Assembly: GCA_033763555.1 (NCBI GenBank)
Contig: JANRKK010000036.1
Coordinates: 124,001-188,000, forward strand
Source: JALYJG01 sp033763555
Lineage (GTDB): Bacteria > Pseudomonadota > Alphaproteobacteria > UBA9219
Direction of reading: 5' to 3'
DNA length: 64,000 bases
Shown here in pieces: positions 27,155-35,316 of the stretch. A model generated the notes under the pieces. It was not told the DNA's origin. It saw only the letters and a program-made list of their open reading frames with translations, and searched no databases. Position 1 is the first letter of the stretch. Each line of letters starts with the position of its first letter. The translations under genes and the position numbers were made by a program.

Positions 27155-28480
27155 ATGCCGGAAACCGTCTCGAAGGATCTTTTAGGCAAAAAAATTCTTA
27201 TTACAGCTGGGCGCGCGCATGAAGATATCGACGGGGTACGCCATTATGCCAATCATAAACGCCCGGAGGGACATGGTTATGCGGTTGCCGAGGCTTTAGC
27301 GGCACGCGGAGCCGATGTAACGCTGGTTTCGGCCAAGAACCATTTCATGCCGCCGTCCGGTTGTCGGGTCATTCGGAAAACAAACGAAGGAAAAGATTTA
27401 TGTTGTGGCCAGGATATTATGGCGGCCGCTGAAAATACTCTGGCACAAGGGTCATTTGACGCCGTGCTTTGTTTGGCGTCAATCCCGTCCATCCGTCCGG
27501 AACAAAAGGCGGCCAATAAACTTAAGGTCAAACATAATCTGGGCGATCCTGTCACGATGGCGGTGATCGGCAATATGGATATTCAGGTCCGCGCCCGCGC
27601 ATGGAATCTTTCGGTTCTGGGATATGACACGCATCAGGAAAAATTTTCGTCTCCCGATCTTCCCGACTGGCTGGTGGATTTGACTCCGACAATTTTGGAA
27701 AAACAGAATGCCGCTTTTCCTCCGCGGCCTCATAGGGATGACGATATAGGGCCGTCTTCGGCGACTTTGTTCGGCAAAACCATTCTGATGACAAGTGGAC
27801 CGACCGAAGAAATGATAACGGCATCCGGTGATGTCATCACGAATTTCTCATCCGGGCGGCAGGGTTATGATCTTGCCCGTGCTTTTGCCAATGAAGGCGC
27901 ATCCGTGACTTATGTGGTCGGGCCGACATATTTTCCGGCTCCGGCGCATGACAATATAAAGACCGTTCACGTTCATTCGGCGCGTTCGATGTTGGCGGCT
28001 TGCGAAGCCCATGTGCCTGCCGACATATTTGTTGGTGTTGCCGCCGTTGCCGATTTCGGCTGCAAAAACCCGCCTGATCTGCGGTTGCCTGAGGGACAGC
28101 GTTACGATCTGGTGCTCGACCAGAATCCCGATATTCTCAGCACGATGGGGCATCATGCGCAAAGACCGGGGTTCGTCGTCGGCTTTGCGGCTGAGACCGA
28201 TCCCGCCAATATCATGGCCTATGCGCAGGGAAAGCTGGAAAAGAAGGGAGCCGATATGATCTGCGCCAATCTGGTTGGCCCGGCGATTGCCGCGCGCGGG
28301 GCCACAAATAATCAGGTGATCATTCTTTCCCGTGATGCCGAACCCTTTCCTCTGGCAAACATGAGTAAAACCGGGACAGCGCAAGCCATTGTCGAGCAAA
28401 TCAAACAACGTTTATCTGTCACTTGCCACCGTCCTTCGGCTAAATTAGGGCCGACTGAAATCAAGGAACCAAAATTTTAG
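27155..28480 (+). CDS. Tandem CoaB-like domain protein
   Basis: A 441-residue protein with two CoaB-like units. The first (~residues 10-190) has ILITAGRAHEDIDGVRHYAN with the CoaB-type Asn, and KLKVK, where CoaB has its catalytic Lys. The second (~210-430) has TSGPTEEM, ITNFSSGRQGYDLARAFANE, VGVAAVADF, NPDIL, GFAAETDP and KGADMICANLVG, very close to true CoaB, but the KIKK Lys region reads RLPEGQRYD. So one copy keeps the Lys and the other does not. ATG 27155 has AGGAGA upstream. It is 8 nt downstream of the CoaC-like gene. Confidence 0.68.
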   Translation: MPETVSKDLLGKKILITAGRAHEDIDGVRHYANHKRPEGHGYAVAEALAARGADVTLVSAKNHFMPPSGCRVIRKTNEGKDLCCGQDIMAAAENTLAQGSFDAVLCLASIPSIRPEQKAANKLKVKHNLGDPVTMAVIGNMDIQVRARAWNLSVLGYDTHQEKFSSPDLPDWLVDLTPTILEKQNAAFPPRPHRDDDIGPSSATLFGKTILMTSGPTEEMITASGDVITNFSSGRQGYDLARAFANEGASVTYVVGPTYFPAPAHDNIKTVHVHSARSMLAACEAHVPADIFVGVAAVADFGCKNPPDLRLPEGQRYDLVLDQNPDILSTMGHHAQRPGFVVGFAAETDPANIMAYAQGKLEKKGADMICANLVGPAIAARGATNNQVIILSRDAEPFPLANMSKTGTAQAIVEQIKQRLSVTCHRPSAKLGPTEIKEPKF

Positions 28481-28481
28481 T

Positions 28482-29051
28482 ATGATCTGGTCTTTACCTC
28501 TCCCGCTTCCACTGATCGAAAGCCGTGACGGGGATTCTTTTCTCTCGCTTCCCCTGGGCTCAACGGCGCTTCCGTTGTCACCGCATCCCGGCTCTTTCGG
28601 CTTTGTCCGCAAAAAACATGTGCATGAAGGCGTTGATCTCTACTGCCCGGAAGGCACGCCCGTTTACGCGGTCGAAGGCGGCATTATTGTCGGATGTCTT
28701 CCCTTTACAGGAGAAATAACCCGTCCGCGATCACCCTGGTGGGAAGATAGCTTCGCCATTCTGGTCGAGGGCCCAAGCGGTGTTGTCGTTTACGGTGAAA
28801 TTGTGCCGCTGAATCTTCCAGAAGAAACAATTATTCAGGTGGGCCAGACTCTTGGTTACGTCACGCGCGTTCTCAAGAAAGATAAAGGACGCCCGCGCGC
28901 CATGCTGCATCTTGAACTTTACGAAACGGGCACGCGTGATGTTTATGAATGGACAGTTGCAACAGGAAAAACACCGATGGAATCCAAGCCCGCGCCCCTG
29001 CGCGACCCCACTCCTTTTTTACAGCAGGCTCTCCAATTTCAACCGGGCTGA
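28482..29051 (+). CDS. M23-type peptidase-like protein
   Basis: A 189-residue protein of the LytM/M23 lysostaphin-like fold. KHVHEGVDLYCPEGTPVYAV gives the first zinc motif (HxxxD), but where active enzymes have HxH (as in HLHFE) it reads MLHLE, so the catalytic His appears replaced by Met. No signal peptide is visible. It starts one base after the CoaB-CoaB stop and seems part of that operon; why a cell-wall-type fold belongs here is unclear. It may be a binding protein rather than a hydrolase. Confidence 0.6.
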   Translation: MIWSLPLPLPLIESRDGDSFLSLPLGSTALPLSPHPGSFGFVRKKHVHEGVDLYCPEGTPVYAVEGGIIVGCLPFTGEITRPRSPWWEDSFAILVEGPSGVVVYGEIVPLNLPEETIIQVGQTLGYVTRVLKKDKGRPRAMLHLELYETGTRDVYEWTVATGKTPMESKPAPLRDPTPFLQQALQFQPG

Positions 29052-29617
29052 CCCGGGCGCGTTGCGGAAAGCTCGCCCGCAAGCCGCACATTTTCAAGCG
29101 CGAGGGATGTCGTGTCCGCCAGAATTTGCAGGACTTTCAATTCTTCCAGCGAAACCTGATGCGGCGTCGCCCAGTAATTGCCGATTGCGCCGAGCGGGTC
29201 ATTGTGGCGGATCGGAACCATGATCATACTTTTGACAAAAGTCTGGCGATAGACATCATGCGGGACGCGCGGATGCTTGTAGATATCCTCGATAAAGAGG
29301 ACCTCGCGATTCATCATCACCCAGCCGCTGACGCATTTCTCCATGGGGAAGCGCTGGCCTTTCCAAAGCGGGCTGATGGCGTCTTCATCGGCATAGAAAC
29401 ATTGATCCCCGTCGCGCAACACAAAGGTCGCGCCGTCCGCGCCCGTTAATTCGCGCGCGGCATGCCGCACAACCCGCGTTACGCTTTCGATCGTATGTGA
29501 TTTGGACAGAAGCTGGACAACGCGCACCAGCCGTTCCATCGCCGCCGCATACCAGGCGGAATTATGAGAAGACGTGAAAGGCGCAGGCATTCCCGCGTGA
29601 ATATTTTCAGATGTCAT
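29039..29617 (-). CDS. GAF-domain protein
   Basis: A 192-residue cytoplasmic protein with one GAF domain from about residue 35 to 185 (LTGADGATFVLRDGD, MEKCVSGWVMMNREVLFIED, KSMIMVPIRHNDPLGAIGNY). No kinase, cyclase or HTH partner domain is attached. It probably senses a small molecule or redox signal through a partner. Its 3' end overlaps the M23-like gene by 13 nt, tail to tail. Confidence 0.85.
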   Translation of the reverse strand: MTSENIHAGMPAPFTSSHNSAWYAAAMERLVRVVQLLSKSHTIESVTRVVRHAARELTGADGATFVLRDGDQCFYADEDAISPLWKGQRFPMEKCVSGWVMMNREVLFIEDIYKHPRVPHDVYRQTFVKSMIMVPIRHNDPLGAIGNYWATPHQVSLEELKVLQILADTTSLALENVRLAGELSATRPGQPG

Positions 29618-29857
29618 TTTTTTTGCCTTGCCCCGGAAGTTTTTTGGAAATTAGGGGATAAGGAAATTAGTTGAAAGCGCGATTATGAGATTTTGCCGTA
29701 ACGTCACATACATAAGCATGCATGACACTGAAGGATTGCACCGATTTTATTGCCAGGTTTGGAGGGGTGGGATGTGCTTGCTTGCGCTGCAATTTTCTAA
29801 ACTCGTCTTCGCCCTATCACAAACCCCCTTCTGTGCAGCCGTCAGATCCTCTGTCGA

Positions 29858-29887
29858 TTGACATCAATATACCCAATGGGGTATATG
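29858..29887 (+). promoter_or_regulatory. Promoter and CsoR-type operator of csoR-copAB
   Basis: TTGACA at 29858-29863 with a -10-like TATATG ending at 29887. ATATACCC (29867-29874) and GGGTATAT (29879-29886) form a perfect 8-bp inverted repeat with a 4-bp spacer, covering the promoter spacer and -10. A/T-flanked C/G-tracts are typical of CsoR-family operators. The 304-nt gap 29618-29921 holds nothing else I can identify. Confidence 0.75.
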
Positions 29888-29921
29888 GGGTGCAAGAGAG
29901 AAAACATACAGGAGCCAAGCC

Positions 29922-30197
29922 ATGTCGCCCCATCCATCGCATAAAAAGGAAATCTCCCGTCTTAATCGCGCCATTGGTCAGCTGGAGGCGGTCAAGCGCA
30001 TGGTTGATGAGGGGCAGTATTGCGTCGATATCATGACCCAATTACGGGCTGCGCGCAGTGCCGTAAAAACAATCGAGCTGGGTGTTCTGGAAACGCATAT
30101 GGGTGCCTGCATGGCGGATGCCTGTCATAGCGGGAGTCAAAAAGTCAAATCCAGACGCATTAGCGAGATTATGTCCTTGCTGAAAAAATACGAATAG
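29922..30197 (+). CDS. csoR: CsoR-family copper-sensing repressor
   Basis: A 91-residue all-helical tetrameric repressor (DUF156 family). Copper-site residues are visible as Cys in QYCVDIMTQL, and His and Cys four apart in ETHMGACMADAC. Cu(I) binding releases the operator. AGGAG precedes the ATG. It lies directly before copA and copB and behind the operator at 29867-29886, so it most likely represses this copper operon. Confidence 0.9.
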   Translation: MSPHPSHKKEISRLNRAIGQLEAVKRMVDEGQYCVDIMTQLRAARSAVKTIELGVLETHMGACMADACHSGSQKVKSRRISEIMSLLKKYE

Positions 30198-30206
30198 GGA
30201 TTTTTC

Positions 30207-31862
30207 ATGAAACCGTTTGCACTTTTTCTGTGCGCAGTCATTTTATTTTCTTCATCGGCGGAAGCTGGCACTTATCACCTCGATATTGAGCGCAAGGCGG
30301 TCAATATCACGGGTAGTCCGGTCGAGAAAATTACTGTTAATGGCGGTATTCCCGGACCAACTCTGCGCTTCAGGGAAGGTGAGGACGTAACAATTACCGT
30401 CACCAACCACCTGGATGAGGATACCTCCGTTCACTGGCATGGGTTGCTGTTGCCGGGCGAAATGGATGGCGTTCCCGGCTTCAATGCTTTCCCCGGTATT
30501 AAGCCGGGCGAAACATTTACCTATCATTTCAGGATACGCCAGAGTGGAACCTACTGGTATCATGCGCACAGCATGGGACAGGAACAAGACGGGCATTATG
30601 GCTCTATCGTTATTACACCAAGGGACAAAGATCCCTTACAGGCCAACCGCGATTATGTCGTTCTGATTTCCGATTTTCATGAGGGTGACTGGCAGGAAAT
30701 TCTAGCCAACCTGAAAAAAGATTCTGATTATTATCAATTCAATCGGCGCACGCTGGGTGATTTTTTTAATGATATTGACAAGAAGGGTTTTGCTACCGCC
30801 TGGAATTTTGCCGCCGATTGGGGTGAGATGAGGATGCGGCCAACCGACCTGTCGGACGTAACAGGTTATATTTTTCTCATAAACGGCAAAACACCGGAGC
30901 AAAACTGGACGGGGCTTTTCAAGCCGGGCGAACGCGTAAGGCTGCGTTTTATCAACGCCTCGGCCATGTCTTTCTATGATGTGCGGATACCGGGCCTGAA
31001 GATGCAGGTCGTGTCGTCAGATGGACAGGATATCGAGCCTGTGCCTGTTGACGAGTTTCGTTTCGGCGTTGCCGAAACCTATGACGTGATTGTTACACCC
31101 AAAGAAGACAAGGCTTATACAATTGTGGCCGAACCAATTGACCGCACGGGTTTTGCGTTAGGTACTCTGGCGACACGCGAAGAGATGATTGGGGAAAAAC
31201 CCCAGCCGCGTCCACGCACTCTGCTGAATATGGTTGATATGGGTATGAACCATGCAGCTATGGAGCATCATGAGCATGGCGGCACAATGAGCATGGAGCA
31301 AATAGCGGAGGTCAGCGGTTGGGCAAATGCAGGAACGCCCGCCGGGAGCAAGGCCCTCAATTACGCTGATTTGCGTTTCTTCGGCATACAGAAAGATACG
31401 CGCCTGCCGCAGCGCGAGATTTTGGTCAGGCTTGGCGGCAACATGGAACGTTATATCTGGACGATTAATGGAAAGAAGTTCGAGGATTCCGGCCCGATCA
31501 GCCTGAACTATGGTGAGCGTGTGCGTCTGAAATTCGTCAATGACACAATGATGGCACATCCCATGCATTTGCATGGAATGTTCGTGCAGTTGGAAAATGG
31601 CCAACCAGCGGGAAAATTGCCCAATAAACACACAATTATCATTCCACCCGGCCAATCTTATTCGGCTCTTTTGACCGCTGATGAGCCCGGAGAATGGGCA
31701 TTTCACTGCCATCTGCTTTATCACATGATGACTGGTATGATGAACAAGGTTGTGGTCGCCAAACTCGATCCCACGGCTACGGCACCCTTGCCAAGCAGCG
31801 ATCTGCATAAGGAGTCTGGCACTTCACCCTCTCATGAAGAGGGCCATCATCATGCGCACTAA
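30207..31862 (+). CDS. copA: Periplasmic multicopper oxidase CopA
   Basis: A 551-residue multicopper oxidase conferring copper resistance. Copper-binding motifs in order: SVHWHG, YWYHAHSMGQ, HPMHLHGMFV, and HCHLLYHMMTGMM, the last being the CopA type. A Met/His-rich stretch (MGMNHAAMEHHEHGGTMSME) lies before the third domain. The export signal (MKPFALFLCAVILFSSSAEA) looks like a Sec signal and lacks the twin Arg found in many CopA proteins. It begins 9 nt after csoR. Confidence 0.93.
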   Translation: MKPFALFLCAVILFSSSAEAGTYHLDIERKAVNITGSPVEKITVNGGIPGPTLRFREGEDVTITVTNHLDEDTSVHWHGLLLPGEMDGVPGFNAFPGIKPGETFTYHFRIRQSGTYWYHAHSMGQEQDGHYGSIVITPRDKDPLQANRDYVVLISDFHEGDWQEILANLKKDSDYYQFNRRTLGDFFNDIDKKGFATAWNFAADWGEMRMRPTDLSDVTGYIFLINGKTPEQNWTGLFKPGERVRLRFINASAMSFYDVRIPGLKMQVVSSDGQDIEPVPVDEFRFGVAETYDVIVTPKEDKAYTIVAEPIDRTGFALGTLATREEMIGEKPQPRPRTLLNMVDMGMNHAAMEHHEHGGTMSMEQIAEVSGWANAGTPAGSKALNYADLRFFGIQKDTRLPQREILVRLGGNMERYIWTINGKKFEDSGPISLNYGERVRLKFVNDTMMAHPMHLHGMFVQLENGQPAGKLPNKHTIIIPPGQSYSALLTADEPGEWAFHCHLLYHMMTGMMNKVVVAKLDPTATAPLPSSDLHKESGTSPSHEEGHHHAH

Positions 31863-32556
31863 GGGGCGCATAGTCGTTTTTCTTTTTGTACTTGCCTGTT
31901 CAACACCTGCACTTGCCAATGAAGAGCATGACTCATTGCTCTTTCACGCCTTCCTTTTCGAGGGCGATTATGGCCAGAGCGATGGCAGGCCGACCGGAAG
32001 CTGGGATTTGGACGGCTGGATCGGAGGTGATTACAACAAGTTGTGGCTGAAAAGCGAAGGCGAAAGCAACAACAATAAAATGGAACAAGCCGAATTTTGG
32101 GCCATGTATAGCCGCAACATTGCGACTTTCTGGGATGCCCAGATAGGCATTCGCCATGATGTCACGCCGACATCCGAAACCTATGCCGTGCTGGGATTTG
32201 GTGGTTTAGCACCGTATTTCTTCGATACCGAAGCCCATCTGTTCATTAGCCAAAGCGGCGATGTCAGCATCAGGCTGCGGGAAGAAAATGATTTTCTGAT
32301 TACGCAACGTTTAATTATTCAACCCTATCTGGAAGCAAATTTCTTTGCGCAGAAAGTAGATAAGCAGGAAAGGAGTGTGGGGCTTGCCTATGGTGAAGCT
32401 GGCCTGCTGACCCGTTATGAAATTACCCGTAAATTCGCCCCTTATATCGATCTGCGGTATGAGCGTAAATTTGGAGAAACAGCCACGATTGCAAAAAGCA
32501 ATGGCGAGGATATTGGTAGCTTTATTGTTGCCGTTGGCTTGCGTCTGATGTTTTAA
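31852..32556 (+). CDS. copB: Copper resistance outer membrane protein CopB
   Basis: A 234-residue outer-membrane beta-barrel protein of the CopB family. A signal peptide (MRTKGRIVVFLFVLACSTPA) is followed by AEFWAMYSRNIATFWDAQIG and repeated amphipathic strands ending in the C-terminal aromatic residue MF. ATG 31852 overlaps the copA stop by 11 nt; an ATG at 31834 is also in frame. CopA and CopB commonly occur together. Confidence 0.87.
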   Translation: MRTKGRIVVFLFVLACSTPALANEEHDSLLFHAFLFEGDYGQSDGRPTGSWDLDGWIGGDYNKLWLKSEGESNNNKMEQAEFWAMYSRNIATFWDAQIGIRHDVTPTSETYAVLGFGGLAPYFFDTEAHLFISQSGDVSIRLREENDFLITQRLIIQPYLEANFFAQKVDKQERSVGLAYGEAGLLTRYEITRKFAPYIDLRYERKFGETATIAKSNGEDIGSFIVAVGLRLMF

Positions 32557-32887
32557 GGATGCCGTATTATCATATCCAAAACCAGTTTAGCGGTGCTGGG
32601 GTAGTTTTCCTTCGCGGTTTGTTGTCAACCATTGCACCAAGAATGCACCACAGCAGGAAATCGACAAATACGGAAGCACAAGAAATGGCGGTGGGCGGCT
32701 CCCAGAAAGCGAGATTGCTCTCTGATTATCTCATTGTCCCGCGACAATTTTTCAATTTCAACGCACATGTTCGTGAAGAACTTTACGTAGCCTTGCTCTT
32801 GATTGTAACTGAACAAAAAATAGTCGCCGCTGACACCGACAGTTTTTGATGGTACTATTTTTTGAAAATTTGTCCAGCAGTCACTAA
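32557..32887. other. Gene-free stretch between copB and the second CsoR/RcnR gene
   Basis: About 330 nt with no supported gene. A 96-residue plus-strand frame and a 105-residue minus-strand frame cross it; neither has a recognised domain or ribosome-binding site, and the minus frame runs into the operator. It may hold a decayed gene or insertion remnant, but I cannot prove either. Confidence 0.4.
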
Positions 32888-32917
32888 TTGACTCTATCCC
32901 CCCTGGGGGGATATGGT
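32888..32917 (+). promoter_or_regulatory. Promoter and G/C-tract operator of the CsoR/RcnR-rcnA unit
   Basis: TTGACT at 32888-32893 and TATGGT at 32912-32917 fit -35 and -10 with 18-bp spacing. TATCCCCCC (32895-32903) and GGGGGGATA (32905-32913) form a perfect 9-bp inverted repeat around a single T, the C/G-tract operator of RcnR/CsoR-type repressors. Predicted transcription start falls at or beside the ATG at 32924, so the transcript may be leaderless. Confidence 0.75.
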
Positions 32918-32923
32918 CTAAGC

Positions 32924-33211
32924 ATGAAAAAAAGTTTACCACATCGCCATCACGACGATATTGCTCACCGCCTCAGGCGCGCTGAAGGGCATTTGCGCAG
33001 TATTATCCAGATGATTGAGGATGAAAGGCCTTGTCTTGATATCGCCCAACAGATGCATGCTGTTGAGAAGGCGATTACGCAGGCCAAGCGCACGCTCATT
33101 CAAGATCATATCGATCATTGCCTCGAAGATACGCTGCGAAAACCTGGAAAAAAGGACAAAACGGCGACAGAGGCACTGTCAGAATTCAAAGAAATCACAA
33201 AATATTTATAG
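32924..33211 (+). CDS. CsoR/RcnR-family metal-sensing repressor
   Basis: A 95-residue helical repressor of the same family as CsoR. The N-terminus has SLPHRHHDD, useful for nickel/cobalt-type sensing, then Cys in ERPCLDIAQQM, and His and Cys four apart in DHIDHCLED. The H-x3-C spacing is CsoR-like, while the extra N-terminal histidines and the rcnA neighbour are RcnR-like, so the metal (Ni, Co or other) is open. It is 7 nt before rcnA. Confidence 0.85.
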   Translation: MKKSLPHRHHDDIAHRLRRAEGHLRSIIQMIEDERPCLDIAQQMHAVEKAITQAKRTLIQDHIDHCLEDTLRKPGKKDKTATEALSEFKEITKYL

Positions 33212-33218
33212 GTGCCGC

Positions 33219-34334
33219 ATGACCCCATTTACCGAATTATTGCAACAGGGAACGGCACATGCTTGGCTTTTCATCCCCAGCGCGATATTGCTGGGCGCGC
33301 TGCACGGCCTGGAACCTGGCCATTCCAAAACCATGATGGCTGCGTTCATCGTCGCCGTTCGAGGAACCGTCAAACAAGCTGTTTTACTGGGACTGGCTGC
33401 AACATTATCCCATACGACTGTCGTTTGGGCCGTTGCGCTCGGAGGCATGTACTTTTTTGGAAAAGTAAGTGCCGAGGCAACAGAGCCTTACTTCCAGCTT
33501 GCCTCTGCCGTCATCATCATCGGCGTTGCTCTATGGATGTTGTGGCGCACTTGGCAGGAGGATCGCCGTGCCAACATGGAAGACCATCACCATCATCACG
33601 GCAATACGCATCATATTGATACAGGGCATGGATATATCGCTCTTTCCGTTTTTGAAGGTGGCGTGCCGCCGCGCTGGCGCTTGAAGACGGAAAGCGGTCA
33701 TGTTTGGCACGCAGAAAATGTTGCTCTTGAGACCGAGCGTCCAGATGGCAGCCGTCAATCTTTTACCTTCGTTCAGAAGGAAGGCTATTTGGAATCCGTC
33801 GAAGAAATTTCCGAACCGCACGAATTTATGGTGCGCGTCCGCTTGGGGCATGGCAACCACATTCATGATTACGATGTTCCATTTGTGGAGTATGATCACG
33901 GCCATGATCATATTCATGAGGAGTTGCGCGGCCTTGATGCTTCAACGGGTGGTTATCGTGATGCGCATGAATTGGCTCATGCCAACGACATTCGTCGTCG
34001 TTTTGCTGGCCGCGAGGTGACCACGGGTCAGATCGCGCTGTTTGGTCTGACAGGCGGCTTGATCCCGTGTCCCGCCGCTATTACCGTTCTTTTGCTTTGT
34101 CTTCAGCTCAAGGAAATCGCTCTTGGCGCGACCCTTGTCTTGAGTTTCAGCGTGGGGCTGGCCTTAACTCTGGTCACCGTTGGCGTGGCTGCCGCTCTCA
34201 GCGTGAGATACGCCACAAAACGCTATTCGTGGTTCAGCTCCTTTGTCAGAAAAGCACCGTACTTCTCCTCTGCGCTTATACTTCTCATCGGTATCTATAT
34301 GGCGATTCACGGTTGGAACGGGCGAACCCAATGA
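33219..34334 (+). CDS. rcnA: Nickel/cobalt efflux protein RcnA family
   Basis: A 371-residue inner-membrane transporter of the NiCoT/RcnA type. The N-terminal helices hold GALHGLEPGHSKTMMAAFIV, the family's HxxxxGH-type signature, and a later segment reads GLTGGLIPCPAAITVLLLCL. A large soluble loop is very rich in histidine (EDHHHHHGNTHHIDTGHG and EYDHGHDHIHEE), presumably binding the exported metal. The loop between helices, about 150 residues, is longer than in E. coli RcnA. The ATG overlaps nothing; AGGTG is upstream. Confidence 0.88.
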   Translation: MTPFTELLQQGTAHAWLFIPSAILLGALHGLEPGHSKTMMAAFIVAVRGTVKQAVLLGLAATLSHTTVVWAVALGGMYFFGKVSAEATEPYFQLASAVIIIGVALWMLWRTWQEDRRANMEDHHHHHGNTHHIDTGHGYIALSVFEGGVPPRWRLKTESGHVWHAENVALETERPDGSRQSFTFVQKEGYLESVEEISEPHEFMVRVRLGHGNHIHDYDVPFVEYDHGHDHIHEELRGLDASTGGYRDAHELAHANDIRRRFAGREVTTGQIALFGLTGGLIPCPAAITVLLLCLQLKEIALGATLVLSFSVGLALTLVTVGVAAALSVRYATKRYSWFSSFVRKAPYFSSALILLIGIYMAIHGWNGRTQ

Positions 34335-34668
34335 CCGAGAGATGTTTTTCACTCGCCGAACTACATAAAAATATGTTTGCCTTGCTGCTAGCCTTTATAT
34401 TTTCCGCTTTGCGGACGGATGCTTTGATCGGCAACAAATAGGTTCCCGCCTTTGAATCGGGAAAGATCGACGTTTGCCATGCGGTATTCTTGATTTTCGC
34501 CGTTACGCGAACCGATCCCCAACCACGCCTTTTGCCGCCAGAGAAAATTTTTATTTCTGCCGATATGTCTTTGGGCAGCGTGATGAAGAACCATGCGCCC
34601 TTACCATGGTACATCCATATCTCGCCTTTAAATTTGAATTCCAAGCCATGCGCGAATCGATTTGCCAT
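34285..34668 (-). CDS. DUF1905 domain protein
   Basis: A 127-residue protein. Residues ~10-95 match DUF1905 (FKFKGEIWMYHGKGAWFFIT, then a Gly-rich middle, KAGTYLLPIKASVRKAENI). The usual domain ends soon after, so the last ~30 residues are an extension. These lie over the 3' end of rcnA, a 50-nt tail-to-tail overlap. ATG 34668 is 6 nt after the stop of nrsF. Function unknown; DUF1905 is often found as a small partner of other domains. Confidence 0.75.
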   Translation of the reverse strand: MANRFAHGLEFKFKGEIWMYHGKGAWFFITLPKDISAEIKIFSGGKRRGWGSVRVTAKIKNTAWQTSIFPDSKAGTYLLPIKASVRKAENIKASSKANIFLCSSASEKHLSVIGFARSNRESPYRYR

Positions 34669-34674
34669 GGCGCA

Positions 34675-35316
34675 CTACCAGCGCAGAAATTTTTTGCCCA
34701 AGACGCTGCCGAGAAGGCCAAGCCCCAGGATGGGCAGGCCGTAGTAGACGGAAACGTAAACGGCCACGTCCCTGTCGCAATGCAGGGCGTAGGCTGTGGC
34801 GGCCAAAGCGCCCGCGCTTACCCCCGCCAAAAAGCCCAAAAGCGTCGGATGCGGAGAAGCTGTTTTGGAAAACCAGAACTTCCAGGCCATCACCAGAGCC
34901 ACGCCGCCGCCGAGGATTACCGATAGGCAGTACGGAGCAGAAGAGCCGTCCTGAAGGATGCTTTTCACGGACTCAAGCGGAATATGCGCCGCCTGAGCGG
35001 CGAGCTGCCAGATCAGAACGGCACTCGCAAATATAAATGGGGCGAGATGAAGCTTTTTGACAGCTCCCGCCGGACGTGAGATATCCGTGATTAATAGAAT
35101 GCTACCGATCCAGGCCAGAAGGAATATGCCAGGCTTCCAGAACAGCGCGCCGCTGTGCATGGCCGAAAGATAGTCGCCCCGCAATCCCATGAACATCAGG
35201 ACGGCGGCAGCGACCATCACAAGGCATGCCGTGCAGTGCATCCACAGCTTCCAATTCAAAAGCGGCTTTTTGAGGCTCAGGTCGGCTACCAGTTTATCAA
35301 TCAGGGGATCAGTCAT
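34675..35316 (-). CDS. NrsF-type anti-sigma factor (DUF1109)
   Basis: A 213-residue inner-membrane protein with six hydrophobic segments, the pattern of the DUF1109/NrsF family that holds a SigF-type ECF sigma factor inactive and releases it on metal or redox stress. It begins MTDPLIDKLVADLSLKKPLL, the short cytoplasmic sigma-binding start, and includes a conserved Cys in the loop SSAPYCLSVI. It overlaps the sigma gene by 8 nt, an intact sigma/anti-sigma unit. Confidence 0.87.
   Translation of the reverse strand: MTDPLIDKLVADLSLKKPLLNWKLWMHCTACLVMVAAAVLMFMGLRGDYLSAMHSGALFWKPGIFLLAWIGSILLITDISRPAGAVKKLHLAPFIFASAVLIWQLAAQAAHIPLESVKSILQDGSSAPYCLSVILGGGVALVMAWKFWFSKTASPHPTLLGFLAGVSAGALAATAYALHCDRDVAVYVSVYYGLPILGLGLLGSVLGKKFLRW

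Noticed and set aside
32559..32942. 96-residue plus-strand and 105-residue minus-strand frames in the copB-CsoR gap
   Set aside because: No domain, no ribosome-binding site, and the minus frame overlaps the operator; at best remnants.
34331..34441. 36-residue plus-strand frame after rcnA
   Set aside because: It is antisense to the DUF1905 gene, which has better protein-like content.
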